The notes under the pieces are model-generated. The model was not told where the DNA came from and ran no database searches. It saw nothing but the letters and a program-made list of their open reading frames with translations. This document shows, in pieces, positions 9,360-18,417 of a stretch of DNA of 64,000 nucleotides. Made by a program: the position numbers and the translations under genes. Position 1 is the stretch's first letter. Every line of letters starts with the position of its first letter. Origin of the DNA: an uncultured Ruminococcus sp. (GTDB taxonomy: Bacteria; Bacillota; Clostridia; Oscillospirales; Acutalibacteraceae); contig CADBHB010000003.1 of NCBI GenBank assembly GCA_902794395.1, positions 22,569 through 86,568 of the forward strand. Direction: 5' to 3'.

Positions 9360-9932
9360 ATGCTGGACACGGAATACAAGCAGATAATCAGAAAAATGAT
9401 GGGGGACTACCGCTATGTCCACAGCTGCAACGTCGCCGACGAGGCGGTAACGCTCGCAAAGCTTTACGGCTGCGACCCGCAAAAGGCGTATGTCGCGGGC
9501 ATACTGCACGACATCACCAAGGAGCTGCCGCGTGAAGAACAGTTGCAAATTATCCGCGACGGTGGTATAATCTTAGACGATGTGCAAAAAAACGCCCCAA
9601 AGCTGTGGCATTCAATCAGCGGCAGCGTCTATGTGCGCCTTAAGCTCGGCATCACCGACGAGGATATTATCAACGCTGTCCGCTATCACACCACGGGCAG
9701 GGCGGGAATGTCGCTGCCGGAGAAGATAATCTACATCGCCGACTACACCTCTGCCGAGCGCAGCTACGACGGCGCGGACGTCATGCGCGAAAAATCCCGC
9801 AAAAGCTTAGAGGAAGCCATGCTGTTCAGCTGTCAGTACACGCTGCAAAAGCTGTCCTCACAGCAGGCGGCCATCCATCCCGACCAGCTGTTTTGCTACA
9901 ACGAACTTGTTTTGAAAGGAAAGAATTTATGA
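9360..9932 (+). CDS. yqeK: YqeK, HD-domain diadenosine tetraphosphate hydrolase
   Basis: Symmetrical Ap4A hydrolase of the HD superfamily, by family knowledge. The 190 residues carry the metal-binding pattern: HSCNVADEAV (H near 21), GILHDITKE (HD near 50-51), HSISGSVYVR (H near 80), RYHTTGRAGM and YIADYTSAERSYDG (D near 125). The ATG at 9360 begins 4 bases after the yhbY stop. The last four bases overlap rsfS as ATGA. nadD, the usual partner upstream, is missing here. Confidence 0.93.
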   Translation: MLDTEYKQIIRKMMGDYRYVHSCNVADEAVTLAKLYGCDPQKAYVAGILHDITKELPREEQLQIIRDGGIILDDVQKNAPKLWHSISGSVYVRLKLGITDEDIINAVRYHTTGRAGMSLPEKIIYIADYTSAERSYDGADVMREKSRKSLEEAMLFSCQYTLQKLSSQQAAIHPDQLFCYNELVLKGKNL

Positions 9933-10288
9933 CATCTTTAGATACCGCGCTGCTTGCCGTAAAAGCGCTTGACGGCAAAAAGGGCGAAAATATACAGGTG
10001 ATCGAGATCAGCGACATCTCGGTGCTCGCCGATTATATGGTCATCTGCACCGGCTCAGGCACCACTCACGTCAAGGCGCTCGCCGACGAGGTGGAGTATC
10101 AGCTTGACAAGGCGGGCGTCTCCGTCAGCCACATCGAGGGCTACCGCTCCAACACGTGGATACTGCTCGACTATATCGATGTTATAGTCAATGTCTTTGA
10201 CAACGAGGCGCGCGCCTTCTACGACCTAGACAGAATGTGGCAGGACGGCAAGCCCGTTGATATTTCGGACGTAGTTACCGAAAACTAA
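9929..10288 (+). CDS. rsfS: RsfS, ribosomal silencing factor
   Basis: Binds L14 on the 50S subunit and blocks subunit joining when nutrients are short. 119 residues; landmarks are [19 protein letters not shown] (about 24-42), the [15 protein letters not shown] segment and the C-terminal [11 protein letters not shown]. The ATG overlaps the yqeK stop (ATGA), and AAAGGA lies about 10 bases upstream, so an upstream in-frame start at 9893 is unnecessary. Confidence 0.95.
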   Translation: MTSLDTALLAVKALDGKKGENIQVIEISDISVLADYMVICTGSGTTHVKALADEVEYQLDKAGVSVSHIEGYRSNTWILLDYIDVIVNVFDNEARAFYDLDRMWQDGKPVDISDVVTEN

Positions 10289-10325
10289 GTCAACACCGCA
10301 GATAAAATCTCATGGAGGGATCATT

Positions 10326-12740
10326 TTGAAATACAATCACAAGGCAGTAGAGCCTAAATGGCAGCAAATCTGGGAAGAGAAGGGCGTGTTCCACGCGAGC
10401 GACGACGTAAGCAAGGAAAAGTTTTACGCGCTTATCGAGTTCCCCTATCCTTCGGGTCAGGGACTCCACGTAGGTCATCCGCGCCCCTATACCGCGCTGG
10501 ACACCGTAGCCCGCAAAAAGCGTTTGCAGGGACTCAACGTACTCTATCCCATCGGCTGGGACGCCTTTGGTCTGCCCACCGAAAACTACGCTATCAAAAA
10601 CCATATCCACCCCGAGATCGTCACCAAGAAAAACATCGCGCGCTTTAAAAAGCAGATACAGTCGCTGGGCATCTCCTTCGACTGGAGCCGCGAGATAAAC
10701 ACCACCGATCCCGATTACTACAAGTGGACGCAGTGGATCTTCATCCAGCTGTTCAAGCACGGTCTCGCCTATAAAAAGGAGATGAACGTCAACTGGTGCA
10801 CCTCCTGCAAATGCGTGCTTGCCAACGAGGAGGTCGTCAACGGCGTGTGCGAGCGCTGCGGCAGCGAGGTAGTACACAAGGTCAAGAGCCAGTGGATGCT
10901 CAAGATAACAGAGTATGCCGACCGCCTCATCAACGATCTCGACCTGGTCAACTATCCCGACCGCGTAAAGGCGCAGCAGAAGAACTGGATAGGCAGAAGC
11001 ACCGGCGCCGAGGTGGATTTTGAGACCACCACCGGCGACATCCTCACCGTATACACCACCCGTGCCGACACCCTGTTCGGCGCGACCTACATGGTCATCT
11101 CTCCCGAGCATCCGCTTATCGAAAAGTGGGCGGACAAGCTTGATAATATGGACGACATCCGCGCCTATCAGGCAGCCGCCGCCAGAAAGTCCGACTTTGA
11201 GCGCACCGAGGTCGCCAAGGACAAGACCGGCGTTAAGCTTCAGGGCGTAAGGGCTATAAACCCCGTAAACAACACCGAGATCCCCATTTTTATCTCCGAC
11301 TATGTCCTCGTGTCCTACGGCACCGGCGCCATCATGGCGGTGCCCGCGCACGATACCCGCGACTGGGAGTTTGCCAAGAAATTCGACCTGCCCATCATCG
11401 AGGTGGTCAAGGGCGGCAACGTGCAGGAGGAGGCGTTCACCGACTGCGCCACCGGCGTCATGGTCAACTCCGGCATGCTCGACGGCCTCTCGGTCGACGA
11501 AGCTAAGGTCAAGATAATCGACTGGCTCACCAAGGAGGGCAAGGGCCACTCCAAGGTCAACTACAAGCTCCGCGACTGGGTGTTCTCACGCCAGCGCTAC
11601 TGGGGCGAGCCTATCCCGATAGTAAGCTGCGACAAGTGCGGCTATGTGCCGATAGACGAGAGCGAGCTTCCGCTCAGACTGCCTATGGTGGAGTCCTACG
11701 AGCCCACCGACACAGGCGAGTCGCCGCTTGCCAACATGACCGACTGGATCAACACCACCTGCCCGTGCTGCGGCGGACCTGCTAAGCGCGAGACCGACAC
11801 CATGCCCCAGTGGGCGGGTTCGTCGTGGTACTATCTGCGCTACATGGATCCCCACAACAGCGAGGCGCTCGCCTCCAAGGAGGCTCTCAACTACTGGTCG
11901 CCCGTCGACTGGTACAACGGCGGCATGGAGCACACCACGCTCCACCTGCTCTACAGCCGCTTCTGGCACAAGTTCCTCTTTGACATCGGCGTGGTGCCCA
12001 CTCCCGAGCCCTACGCCAAGCGCACCTCGCACGGCATGATCCTCGGCGAGAACGGCGAAAAGATGAGCAAGTCCCGCGGCAACGTCGTCAACCCCGACGA
12101 CATCGTGGACGAGTACGGCGCCGACACCATGCGCCTGTACGAAATGTTCATAGGCGACTTTGAAAAGGCTGCTCCCTGGAGCCAGGCGAGCATAAGAGGC
12201 TGCCGCCGCTTCATCGAGCGCTACTGGAACCTTCAGAACATCCTCGTCGACGGCGATACTATCCGTCCCGAGCTGGAAAGCGCCTTCCACAAAGCCATCA
12301 AAAAGGTCGGCGACGACATCGAGAACATCAAGTTCAACACCGCCATCGCCGCGCTTATGGCGCTCATCAACGACATCTCAAATGTAAAATCCATTAGCAG
12401 GGAAGAGCTGCGCGTCTTTTCCATCCTGCTCAACCCCTTCGCTCCGCACGTGACCGAGGAGGTATACGAGGCGAACAAGCTGGGCGAGGGCATCCTTGCC
12501 GAGGCTCAGTGGCCGCAGTATGACGAGAGCAAGTGCGTGGACGAGACCGTAGAGATCGTCGTTCAGGTCAACGGAAAAATCAAGGCTAAGCTCAACATCC
12601 CCGTTGACGCCGACAAGGAAACCATGCTCGCCATGGCTAAGGAAAACGAGAAAGTCACCGCCGCTCTTGACGGAATGTCTATTCTCAAGGAGATAGTTGT
12701 ACCTAAAAAGCTTGTAAATCTTGTTGTAAAGCCCAAATAA
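10326..12740 (+). CDS. leuS: Leucyl-tRNA synthetase
   Basis: Charges tRNA-Leu and edits mischarged products. 804 residues: HIGH-class motif HVGHPRPYT near residue 48, KMSKS motif [14 protein letters not shown] near 578, a zinc-type cluster CTSCKC...CERCG (about 157-180), and a CP1 editing insert with the T-rich stretch [13 protein letters not shown] (about 242-254). HVGHPRPYT and [11 protein letters not shown] differ from the commoner HVGHPEGYT and GLPAEQYAIKT, which places it in a divergent LeuRS branch. No T-box lies in the 37 bases between rsfS and the start; GGAGGG precedes the ATG. Confidence 0.96.
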   Translation: MKYNHKAVEPKWQQIWEEKGVFHASDDVSKEKFYALIEFPYPSGQGLHVGHPRPYTALDTVARKKRLQGLNVLYPIGWDAFGLPTENYAIKNHIHPEIVTKKNIARFKKQIQSLGISFDWSREINTTDPDYYKWTQWIFIQLFKHGLAYKKEMNVNWCTSCKCVLANEEVVNGVCERCGSEVVHKVKSQWMLKITEYADRLINDLDLVNYPDRVKAQQKNWIGRSTGAEVDFETTTGDILTVYTTRADTLFGATYMVISPEHPLIEKWADKLDNMDDIRAYQAAAARKSDFERTEVAKDKTGVKLQGVRAINPVNNTEIPIFISDYVLVSYGTGAIMAVPAHDTRDWEFAKKFDLPIIEVVKGGNVQEEAFTDCATGVMVNSGMLDGLSVDEAKVKIIDWLTKEGKGHSKVNYKLRDWVFSRQRYWGEPIPIVSCDKCGYVPIDESELPLRLPMVESYEPTDTGESPLANMTDWINTTCPCCGGPAKRETDTMPQWAGSSWYYLRYMDPHNSEALASKEALNYWSPVDWYNGGMEHTTLHLLYSRFWHKFLFDIGVVPTPEPYAKRTSHGMILGENGEKMSKSRGNVVNPDDIVDEYGADTMRLYEMFIGDFEKAAPWSQASIRGCRRFIERYWNLQNILVDGDTIRPELESAFHKAIKKVGDDIENIKFNTAIAALMALINDISNVKSISREELRVFSILLNPFAPHVTEEVYEANKLGEGILAEAQWPQYDESKCVDETVEIVVQVNGKIKAKLNIPVDADKETMLAMAKENEKVTAALDGMSILKEIVVPKKLVNLVVKPK

Positions 12741-12770
12741 ATAAAATTATTCTAATTTTCTACATTTCTA

Positions 12771-12799
12771 TTGACATTAATAGCGACATAATGTATAAT
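12771..12799 (+). promoter_or_regulatory. Consensus sigma-A promoter of rpsU
   Basis: TTGACA (12771-12776) and TATAAT (12794-12799) separated by exactly 17 bases: a perfect match to the housekeeping consensus. It lies 58 bases upstream of the rpsU start and downstream of the leuS stop, so rpsU is transcribed on its own as well as possibly by read-through. Confidence 0.9.
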
Positions 12800-12856
12800 A
12801 GTTTTTGCAAATTATGCATATTACCCATGCCTTATGGCAGATGGGAGGGAAGATAG

Positions 12857-13033
12857 ATGGCAGAGATTAGATTAAAAGAGAATGAATCTCTTGAAAGTGC
12901 TTTAAGACGATTCAAAAAGCAGTGTGCCAGAGCTGGCGTTATTGCTGAGGTTCGCAAAAGAGAAGCTTACGAAAAGCCCTCTGTAAAGCGCAAAAAGAAA
13001 TCCGAAGCAGCTCGCAAACGCAAATACAGGTAA
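12857..13033 (+). CDS. rpsU: Ribosomal protein bS21
   Basis: Small-subunit protein at the mRNA exit path, near the anti-Shine-Dalgarno end of 16S rRNA. The 58-residue, very basic protein reads [19 protein letters not shown] near the start, continues with [20 protein letters not shown], and ends in a Lys/Arg-rich tail [22 protein letters not shown] lies about 9 bases before the ATG. It sits between its own consensus promoter and a strong terminator, so it forms a one-gene transcription unit. Confidence 0.96.
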   Translation: MAEIRLKENESLESALRRFKKQCARAGVIAEVRKREAYEKPSVKRKKKSEAARKRKYR

Positions 13034-13040
13034 TCAAATA

Positions 13041-13069
13041 AGCGGACAGGGCTTTCTGTCCGCTTTTTG
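13041..13069 (+). terminator. Rho-independent terminator after rpsU
   Basis: Nine-base perfect stem AGCGGACAG (13041-13049) and CTGTCCGCT (13056-13064), six-base loop, then a T run. It starts 7 bases after the rpsU stop. Confidence 0.92.
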
Positions 13070-13093
13070 TTTGTATGAAAAGCAGGTGTAAAC

Positions 13094-13525
13094 ATGAAAA
13101 GAATACTCGTTTTGCTCGGACCCAACCTCAACATGGTCGGCATCCGCGAAAAGGGCGTATACGGCACCGAGACCGCCGAGACCATCGAGGCTGAGATAGT
13201 GGCGTTCGCCGCCGACAACGGCTATGAGGCAGAGGTGTACCAATCCAACCACGAGGGCGACCTTATCGACAAGATCCACGCCTCCCGCCTGGAGTTTGAC
13301 GGCGCGGTCATAAACGCCGGCGCGCTTACCCACTACAGCTACGCGCTGCGCGACGCCATCGCCTCCGTCGACATACCCTATGTGGAGGTGCATATGTCAA
13401 ACATCCACGCGCGCGAGGAGTTCAGGCATCATTCCGTCATTGCGCCGGTCTGCGCGGGACAGATAGCGGGCTTCGGCAAGCACAGCTATTTTCTGGGCGT
13501 CACCGCCTTAAAGGATCTGATGTGA
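13094..13525 (+). CDS. aroQ: Type II 3-dehydroquinate dehydratase
   Basis: Third step of the shikimate pathway, 3-dehydroquinate to 3-dehydroshikimate. 143 residues with the class II landmarks: GPNLNMVGIREKGVYG (about 9-24, with the catalytic Tyr), YQSNHEGDLID, INAGALTHYSYALRDA and VEVHMSNIHAREEFRHHS (His ligand). A small domain found alone, as usual. Its stop overlaps the start of the next gene (TGATG). Confidence 0.97.
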   Translation: MKRILVLLGPNLNMVGIREKGVYGTETAETIEAEIVAFAADNGYEAEVYQSNHEGDLIDKIHASRLEFDGAVINAGALTHYSYALRDAIASVDIPYVEVHMSNIHAREEFRHHSVIAPVCAGQIAGFGKHSYFLGVTALKDLM

Positions 13526-14613
13526 TGGGCGCGGTGTATGAAAACAGGCTTTGCGCGCTAAGGGAGCTGCTCGACGGCGAATGTGAGGCGCTGCTGCTTT
13601 CCCGTGAGGTCAACATCGGCTATTTTACGGGCTTTTTCCACAGCGAGGGCTGCCTATTGGTCACGCGAAGCCGCGCGGTGCTGCTGGTCGATTTCCGCTA
13701 TTTTGAGGCGGCGCAGAAAAAGGCGGCGGGCTGCGAGGTGGTCTGCTTCAAAAGTCTGAGCGAGAGCATAGGGGACATCCTTTCCGCCGAGTCTGTCGCC
13801 CGAGTTTGCGGCGAAGCGAACGATCTCACCGTCAACCGCTGTGAGCTTCTTCGCAAAAAGCTCGGTGAGCGGCAGATCACCCTTATCGCCGACGGCAGGC
13901 TCGACAGGCGTATCGGCGAGCTTCGCCTGATAAAGCACCCCTCCGAGCTGGTGCATATCGCCTCCGCGCAAAAGATCGCCGAGCAGGCGTACTGCGAGAC
14001 CCTCAACTATATCAAGCCCGGGGTCAGCGAACGCGCCATAGCCGCCAGGCTTGAGTATGAGATGAAGCTTCGCGGGGCGGAGGACGTGTCCTTCAGCCTC
14101 ATCACCGTGACCGGCAAAAAGACCTCTCTGCCGCACGGCGTGCCCTCCGATGACAAGGTCGCCGAGGGTGACTTTTTCACCTGTGATTTCGGCGCGGTGG
14201 TCGAGGGCTATCACAGCGACACCACGCGCACGGTCGCGGTGGGCTTTGCCACCGATGAAATGCGCGAGGTCTACTCTGTTGTCCTTCGCGCGCAGCTTGC
14301 CGCGCTTGACACGGTCAAGCCGGGCGTTACCTGCGCTCAGGCGGACAAAACCGCGCGCGACATAATCTCGGCTGCGGGCTACGGCGAATACTTCGGTCAT
14401 TCCACCGGACACGGCGTCGGGCTGGACATCCACGAGCTGCCCTTTGTGTCCTCCAAAAGCGACACCGTGCTGCGTGAGGGCATGGTCATCACCGACGAGC
14501 CGGGCATCTACCTGCCCGGAAAATTCGGCGTGCGCATCGAGGACATGCTCGCCGTCACCTCGGACGGCGTACACAACTTTGTGAATTTGCCAAAGGATTT
14601 GATAATTCTTTAA
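13525..14613 (+). CDS. M24-family aminopeptidase, Xaa-Pro peptidase type
   Basis: Cytoplasmic metallopeptidase of the pita-bread fold, probably removing N-terminal residues from proline-containing peptides. 362 residues: a creatinase-like N-terminal domain (about 1-125) and a C-terminal M24 domain whose five metal ligands can be read as CDFGAV (Asp), SDTTRT (Asp), GHSTGHGVG (His), DEPGIY (Glu) and RIEDML (Glu). I start it at ATG 13525, which overlaps the aroQ stop, rather than GTG 13522. In Firmicutes an aroQ-pepP-efp order is common and efp follows here too, from its own promoter. Confidence 0.93.
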   Translation: MGAVYENRLCALRELLDGECEALLLSREVNIGYFTGFFHSEGCLLVTRSRAVLLVDFRYFEAAQKKAAGCEVVCFKSLSESIGDILSAESVARVCGEANDLTVNRCELLRKKLGERQITLIADGRLDRRIGELRLIKHPSELVHIASAQKIAEQAYCETLNYIKPGVSERAIAARLEYEMKLRGAEDVSFSLITVTGKKTSLPHGVPSDDKVAEGDFFTCDFGAVVEGYHSDTTRTVAVGFATDEMREVYSVVLRAQLAALDTVKPGVTCAQADKTARDIISAAGYGEYFGHSTGHGVGLDIHELPFVSSKSDTVLREGMVITDEPGIYLPGKFGVRIEDMLAVTSDGVHNFVNLPKDLIIL

Positions 14614-14618
14614 AACAC

Positions 14619-14647
14619 TTGCATTTTTCCGCGTAATTATGTATAAT
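14619..14647 (+). promoter_or_regulatory. Sigma-A type promoter upstream of efp
   Basis: TTGCAT (14619-14624) and TATAAT (14642-14647), spacer 17 bases, starting 6 bases after the peptidase stop. An AGGAGG site at 14691 lies 8 bases before the efp ATG. Confidence 0.8.
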
Positions 14648-14704
14648 GATTATATCTTAGCTGCACCCGCGAGGGAGTAGTTTGAAAAATAGGAGGTTAT
14701 TCAA

Positions 14705-15262
14705 ATGATTTCAGCAGGTGATTTCAGAAACGGCGTGACATTTGAAATGGATGGACAGGTTGTTTCCATCGTTGAGTTTCAGCACGTAAAGCCCGGTAAA
14801 GGCGCCGCGTTTGTAAGAACCAAGATCAAAAATGTGATTACAGGCGCTGTGGTTGAAAAGACTTTCAACCCCAACGACAAATACCCCACCGCTTTTATTG
14901 AGAGAAAGGATATGGAGTACAGCTACTCGGACGGTGATCTCTATTACTTCATGGACACCGAAACCTGGGAGCAGCTTCCCATCAACAAGAGCGTTCTGGG
15001 CGATAACTTCAAGTTTGTAAAAGAAAACATGGTGTGCAAGGTACTGTCCTACAAGGGCAACGTTTTCGGCGTAGAGCCTCCGAACTTCGTTGAGCTCGCC
15101 GTCACCAAGACCGACCCCGGCTTCAAGGGCGACACCGCCACCAATGCAACCAAGCCCGCTACTCTCGAAACAGGCGCGGAGATCAAGGTGCCCCTCTTTA
15201 TCGACGAAGGCGAGGTCATCCAGATCGATACCCGTACCGGAGAGTACATGGGCAGAGCGTAA
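14705..15262 (+). CDS. efp: Elongation factor P
   Basis: Relieves ribosome stalling at polyproline motifs by entering the E site. The 185-residue, three-domain protein starts [18 protein letters not shown]; the loop tip that contacts the peptidyl-transferase centre is [12 protein letters not shown], with Lys32 as the residue that is modified in many bacteria. No epmA/epmB-type modification gene is seen nearby. C-terminal [16 protein letters not shown] and [10 protein letters not shown] are typical. Confidence 0.97.
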   Translation: MISAGDFRNGVTFEMDGQVVSIVEFQHVKPGKGAAFVRTKIKNVITGAVVEKTFNPNDKYPTAFIERKDMEYSYSDGDLYYFMDTETWEQLPINKSVLGDNFKFVKENMVCKVLSYKGNVFGVEPPNFVELAVTKTDPGFKGDTATNATKPATLETGAEIKVPLFIDEGEVIQIDTRTGEYMGRA

Positions 15263-15275
15263 TTAGGAGAGTATC

Positions 15276-15758
15276 ATGGATCTAACCGAAAAAATCTGTT
15301 ATATCAAAGGTCTTGCCGAGGGTCTTGCCCTTGACGACAGCAAACCCGAGGTCAAGGTGCTCAACGCCATCATCGACTTGCTCGACGATATAGCCTATGA
15401 CCTGCAGGACATGGAGGAGCTATACGATGAGCTCAGCGCCCAGGTCGACGAGATCGACGAGGATCTCTCGGTCGTTGAGGACGACCTCTATGACGATGAA
15501 GACGAAGAAGACCTCGACGATTTCGAGGACGACTTCGACGGCTTTGACGAAGAAGAGGATGTTTTCTATGAAGTGACCTGCTCTTCCTGCGGCGAAAAGA
15601 TCAACGTTTCCGAGGATGTATTGCTCGAGGGCGAGATCAATTGCCCCAACTGCGGCGAGACGCTGGAGTTTGATTTCTCCGACATCTTCGCCGAGGATCA
15701 GGACTGCGACTACGACTGCGACAGCTGCGAGGCAAAAGACAACTGCGGCAAGTTATAA
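15276..15758 (+). CDS. Acidic zinc-ribbon protein of unknown function (CD1247-like)
   Basis: Function unknown. The 160-residue protein has an N-terminal helical segment LTEKICYIKGLAEGL (3-17), a very acidic middle (about 65-100, mostly Asp/Glu), and a zinc ribbon CSSCGE...CPNCGE (about 104-128), followed by a second cysteine cluster CDYDCDSCEAKDNC at the C terminus. The N terminus resembles the family named after C. difficile CD1247, from memory. It lies 13 bases after efp and is followed by a terminator, so the two form one unit. The acidic and cysteine-rich make-up suggests a metal-binding accessory protein, but this is inference. Confidence 0.75.
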   Translation: MDLTEKICYIKGLAEGLALDDSKPEVKVLNAIIDLLDDIAYDLQDMEELYDELSAQVDEIDEDLSVVEDDLYDDEDEEDLDDFEDDFDGFDEEEDVFYEVTCSSCGEKINVSEDVLLEGEINCPNCGETLEFDFSDIFAEDQDCDYDCDSCEAKDNCGKL

Positions 15759-15769
15759 TCAACATTTTT

Positions 15770-15805
15770 CACCCCTTGTATAGTATGTACGAGGGGTGTT
15801 TTTTT
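15770..15805 (+). terminator. Terminator after the efp unit, touching the yunB start
   Basis: An 11-pair stem with one G-T wobble: CACCCCTTGTA (15770-15780) and TACGAGGGGTG (15788-15798), seven-base loop, then eight T residues. The T run ends in the TTG used as yunB start, and the descending arm contains GAGGGGTG, which resembles a ribosome binding site. Confidence 0.85.
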
Positions 15806-16463
15806 GTTTGTCTGCAAAACCAAACGGAAAAAACGCAAAAAGCGGCGCATAGCTTTATTCTGCGCGGCGCTTTTTGTGTTTGCGCTGATACTTGCCGTCC
15901 GCGGCTTTGAAAAAAAGGTGGAGGTGTTCAGCGGCAGCTATCTGCCCGGCTTCGCGCGGCAGACCGCGACAAAGGCGGTGTGCGGCGCGGTTGAACAGGC
16001 GCTTGCCGAAGGGCATTACAGCTACGGCGACTTTGCGTCAGTCCGCTATTCGGACGGCAGGGCGGTGTCCGTCGAAACCGACCCCGCCGCGGTGAACGAG
16101 CTTAAAAGCAGGGTAACGAAAAACGCAGAGCTGGAGTGCGAAAAAATCCACAACAGCGTCATGTACATTCCGCTGGGCGCCTTTACGGGGCTGAGCCTTA
16201 TAGCCAACGAGGGCCCCAAAATACCGCTGACCTACTGCCTGACGGGCAGCTTTTCGGCAGAGCTGGAAAGCACGTTTGAGGAGGCGGGCATCAACCAGAC
16301 CATCCACCATATCCGCCTTGTAGTCACGTCCGAGATAGTCACCGCCTCAGTCGATTATAAGGACACAATGACCTTTACCACCGACTTCGAGATAGCCCAG
16401 AGTGTGATAGTGGGCGATATACCCACTACATATGGTGGGTATTTAACGCCGATACGCGGATAA
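15804..16463 (+). CDS. yunB: YunB-like sporulation protein
   Basis: Homologue of B. subtilis YunB, a mother-cell protein of the spore formation programme. 219 residues: a basic N terminus KTKRKKRKKRR, one membrane segment (about 17-33), then a domain outside the cytoplasm. The C-terminal half carries the matching pieces YIPLGAFTGL, NEGPKIPLTYCLTGSF, the helix-strand ESTFEEAGINQTIHHI and VIVGDIPTTYGG. The only plausible start is TTG 15804, inside the T run of the preceding terminator, with GAGGGGTG about 6 bases upstream. The gene suggests the lineage makes or once made spores. Confidence 0.87.
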   Translation: MFVCKTKRKKRKKRRIALFCAALFVFALILAVRGFEKKVEVFSGSYLPGFARQTATKAVCGAVEQALAEGHYSYGDFASVRYSDGRAVSVETDPAAVNELKSRVTKNAELECEKIHNSVMYIPLGAFTGLSLIANEGPKIPLTYCLTGSFSAELESTFEEAGINQTIHHIRLVVTSEIVTASVDYKDTMTFTTDFEIAQSVIVGDIPTTYGGYLTPIRG

Positions 16464-16489
16464 AAACCGAAATATTGTGGAAAAATATA

Positions 16490-16518
16490 TTGAAAACCCC
16501 GGGCGGTTGTGCTATAAT
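16490..16518 (+). promoter_or_regulatory. Extended -10 promoter upstream of miaB
   Basis: TTGAAA (16490-16495), 17-base spacer, TATAAT (16513-16518) preceded by TGC, an extended -10. Because an open frame continues upstream to 16477, this promoter shows that the true miaB start must lie downstream of it. Confidence 0.85.
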
Positions 16519-16554
16519 AAAACAGTTAATCAAAATGGGTTAGGAGGCGTTTGT

Positions 16555-17967
16555 TTGCCTGATATGCCAAATAAAGCGCGTCAACTGTCGGAAAAGCAAT
16601 CCGAGTATATGCATCTTATCGCCGAAATAATGGAGATACGCAAGCGCGGAGAAAAGCCGCTCGCCTTTATCCACACCTACGGCTGTCAGCAAAATGTCGC
16701 CGACAGCGAACGCATCAAGGGCATGCTCGACAAGTCCGGCTTCGGCTTTACGGACACACCCGATGACGCGGATTTTATCCTCTTCAACACCTGCGCGGTG
16801 CGCGAGCACGCGGAGGACAGGGTGTTCGGCAACGTCGGCGCCCTTAAAAACCTCAAGCGGCGCCACCCGCAGATACTCATAGCGCTCTGCGGCTGCATGA
16901 TGGAGCAGGAGCACATAGCGGACCGCATCTACAACAGCTTCCCCTTTGTGGGGCTGGTGTTCGGCACCCACTCGCTCCACCGTTTTCCCGAGCTGCTTTA
17001 CCGCTCGCTGGTAGACGGCAGGCGCGTGGTAGAACGCGGCAACGACGACAGGCTGGTGTACGAGGGCTTTCCCGTTCACCGCGACGGCAGCTTCAAGGGC
17101 TGGCTGCCTGTCATGTACGGCTGCAACAACTTCTGCACCTACTGTGTGGTGCCTTATGTGCGCGGCAGAGAGCGCAGCAGGGAAAAGGACGTTATCCTCA
17201 GCGAGGCTAAGGAAATGATAGCCGGCGGCTTCAGGGACATCACCCTGCTCGGGCAAAACGTCAACTCCTACGGAAAAACGCTTGAAACGCCCGTGAGCTT
17301 TGCGCAGCTTATCCGCGAGATAGACAGCATCGACGGCGACTATTGGCTTCGCTTTATGACCTCTCATCCTAAGGACTGCTCAAAGGAGCTCATCGACGCC
17401 ATCGCGGAGGGACAGCACATCAGCAATCACCTGCACCTGCCGTTCCAGAGCGGCTCCGACCGAGTTTTAAAGGCGATGAACCGCCACTACGACCGCAAAA
17501 AATACCTGGAGACCGTAGCCTACGCCAAGGAGCGCATCGACGGGCTGTCGCTGACCAGCGACATTATCGTCGGCTTCCCGGGCGAGACCTACGAGGATTT
17601 CAAGCAGACGCTGTCGCTCATCCGCGAGGTTGAGTTCACCTCGCTGTTCACCTTTATCTTCTCGCCGCGAAAGGGGACTCCCGCCGAAAAAATGGACGAT
17701 CCCGTGCCCGCAGAGGAAAAGTCAAAATGGTTCCGTGAGCTGCTCGATGTGCAGGAGGAGATCGCCGCCAAGCGCTGCGCCTCTATGGTCGGTCAGACCG
17801 AGCGCGTGCTTATCGAGGGCGTAAAGGAAAAGACGGGCGAATTGAACGCCCGCACCGGCGGCAATATTATAGTGGAGCTTACAGGTAACAAGGACCTGAT
17901 AGGCACCTTTCAGAATGTTAAGATCACCAAAGCCCGCAACTGGATACTCAAGGGCGAGCTGAACTGA
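16555..17967 (+). CDS. miaB: MiaB, tRNA-2-methylthio-N6-isopentenyladenosine37 synthase
   Basis: Radical SAM methylthiotransferase that adds the 2-methylthio group to i6A37 of tRNAs reading U-starting codons. Three regions are visible: the N-terminal UPF0004 domain with cysteines in TYGCQQN, FNTCAVRE and CGCMMEQ (auxiliary cluster), the radical SAM motif CNNFCTYCVVP (about 212-222), and a C-terminal TRAM domain. I start at TTG 16555 (470 residues) since AGGAGG lies 7 bases upstream and a promoter lies at 16490-16518; the ATG at 16477 is upstream of that promoter. miaA, whose product MiaB modifies, is in the same gene run. Confidence 0.96.
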   Translation: MPDMPNKARQLSEKQSEYMHLIAEIMEIRKRGEKPLAFIHTYGCQQNVADSERIKGMLDKSGFGFTDTPDDADFILFNTCAVREHAEDRVFGNVGALKNLKRRHPQILIALCGCMMEQEHIADRIYNSFPFVGLVFGTHSLHRFPELLYRSLVDGRRVVERGNDDRLVYEGFPVHRDGSFKGWLPVMYGCNNFCTYCVVPYVRGRERSREKDVILSEAKEMIAGGFRDITLLGQNVNSYGKTLETPVSFAQLIREIDSIDGDYWLRFMTSHPKDCSKELIDAIAEGQHISNHLHLPFQSGSDRVLKAMNRHYDRKKYLETVAYAKERIDGLSLTSDIIVGFPGETYEDFKQTLSLIREVEFTSLFTFIFSPRKGTPAEKMDDPVPAEEKSKWFRELLDVQEEIAAKRCASMVGQTERVLIEGVKEKTGELNARTGGNIIVELTGNKDLIGTFQNVKITKARNWILKGELN

Positions 17968-17982
17968 TAGGAGGAATAATAA

Positions 17983-18384
17983 ATGGACGTTATAGCACTG
18001 GCAAGAGAATTGGGAAAAGCCCTGCAGCAGGAGGAAGCCTACGCCAAATGGCAGGAGGCTCAGCACACCGCCGACGCCGACGCCGAGCTGCAGCAGCTCA
18101 TCGGCGAGTTCAACCTCAAGAGAATGATAATCAACGACGAGGCAGGAAAGGCGGACAGAGATCAGGACAAGCTGACGCAGGCAAACAAGGAGATGCGCGA
18201 GGTGTACTCCAAAATCATGTCCAACAGCAATATGATAGCCTACAACGACGCAAAATCCGCGTTTGACGTTATACTCAACCGCGTCAACGCCATCATACAG
18301 CAGAGCGCTCAGGGCGCCGACCCCGAAACGGCAGACCTGGCGGACTGCACCGGCAGCTGCAGCACCTGCGGCGGCTGCTCATAA
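17983..18384 (+). CDS. ricA: YlbF/YmcA-family protein (RicA-like) with a cysteine-rich tail
   Basis: Small helical protein of the YlbF/YmcA family. In B. subtilis, RicA (YmcA) acts with RicF and RicT in a complex that carries iron-sulphur clusters and adjusts mRNA maturation, sporulation and biofilm decisions. The 133 residues have the coiled helical core (about 1-112) and end in CTGSCSTCGGC, a CX3CX2CX2C cluster fit to hold metal. Position between miaB and mutS matches ymcA in B. subtilis (miaB-ymcA-cotE-mutS). GGAGG lies 9 bases before the ATG. The exact paralogue is inferred from position. Confidence 0.85.
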   Translation: MDVIALARELGKALQQEEAYAKWQEAQHTADADAELQQLIGEFNLKRMIINDEAGKADRDQDKLTQANKEMREVYSKIMSNSNMIAYNDAKSAFDVILNRVNAIIQQSAQGADPETADLADCTGSCSTCGGCS

Positions 18385-18417
18385 TCAGCATTAAATCTAC
18401 GGAAAGGGTGTGAGGGC

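Noticed and set aside
16477-16554. An N-terminal extension of miaB from ATG 16477
   Set aside because: It would lie across a -35/-10 promoter and upstream of the only good ribosome site (AGGAGG at 16542); the extra residues match nothing in the MiaB family.
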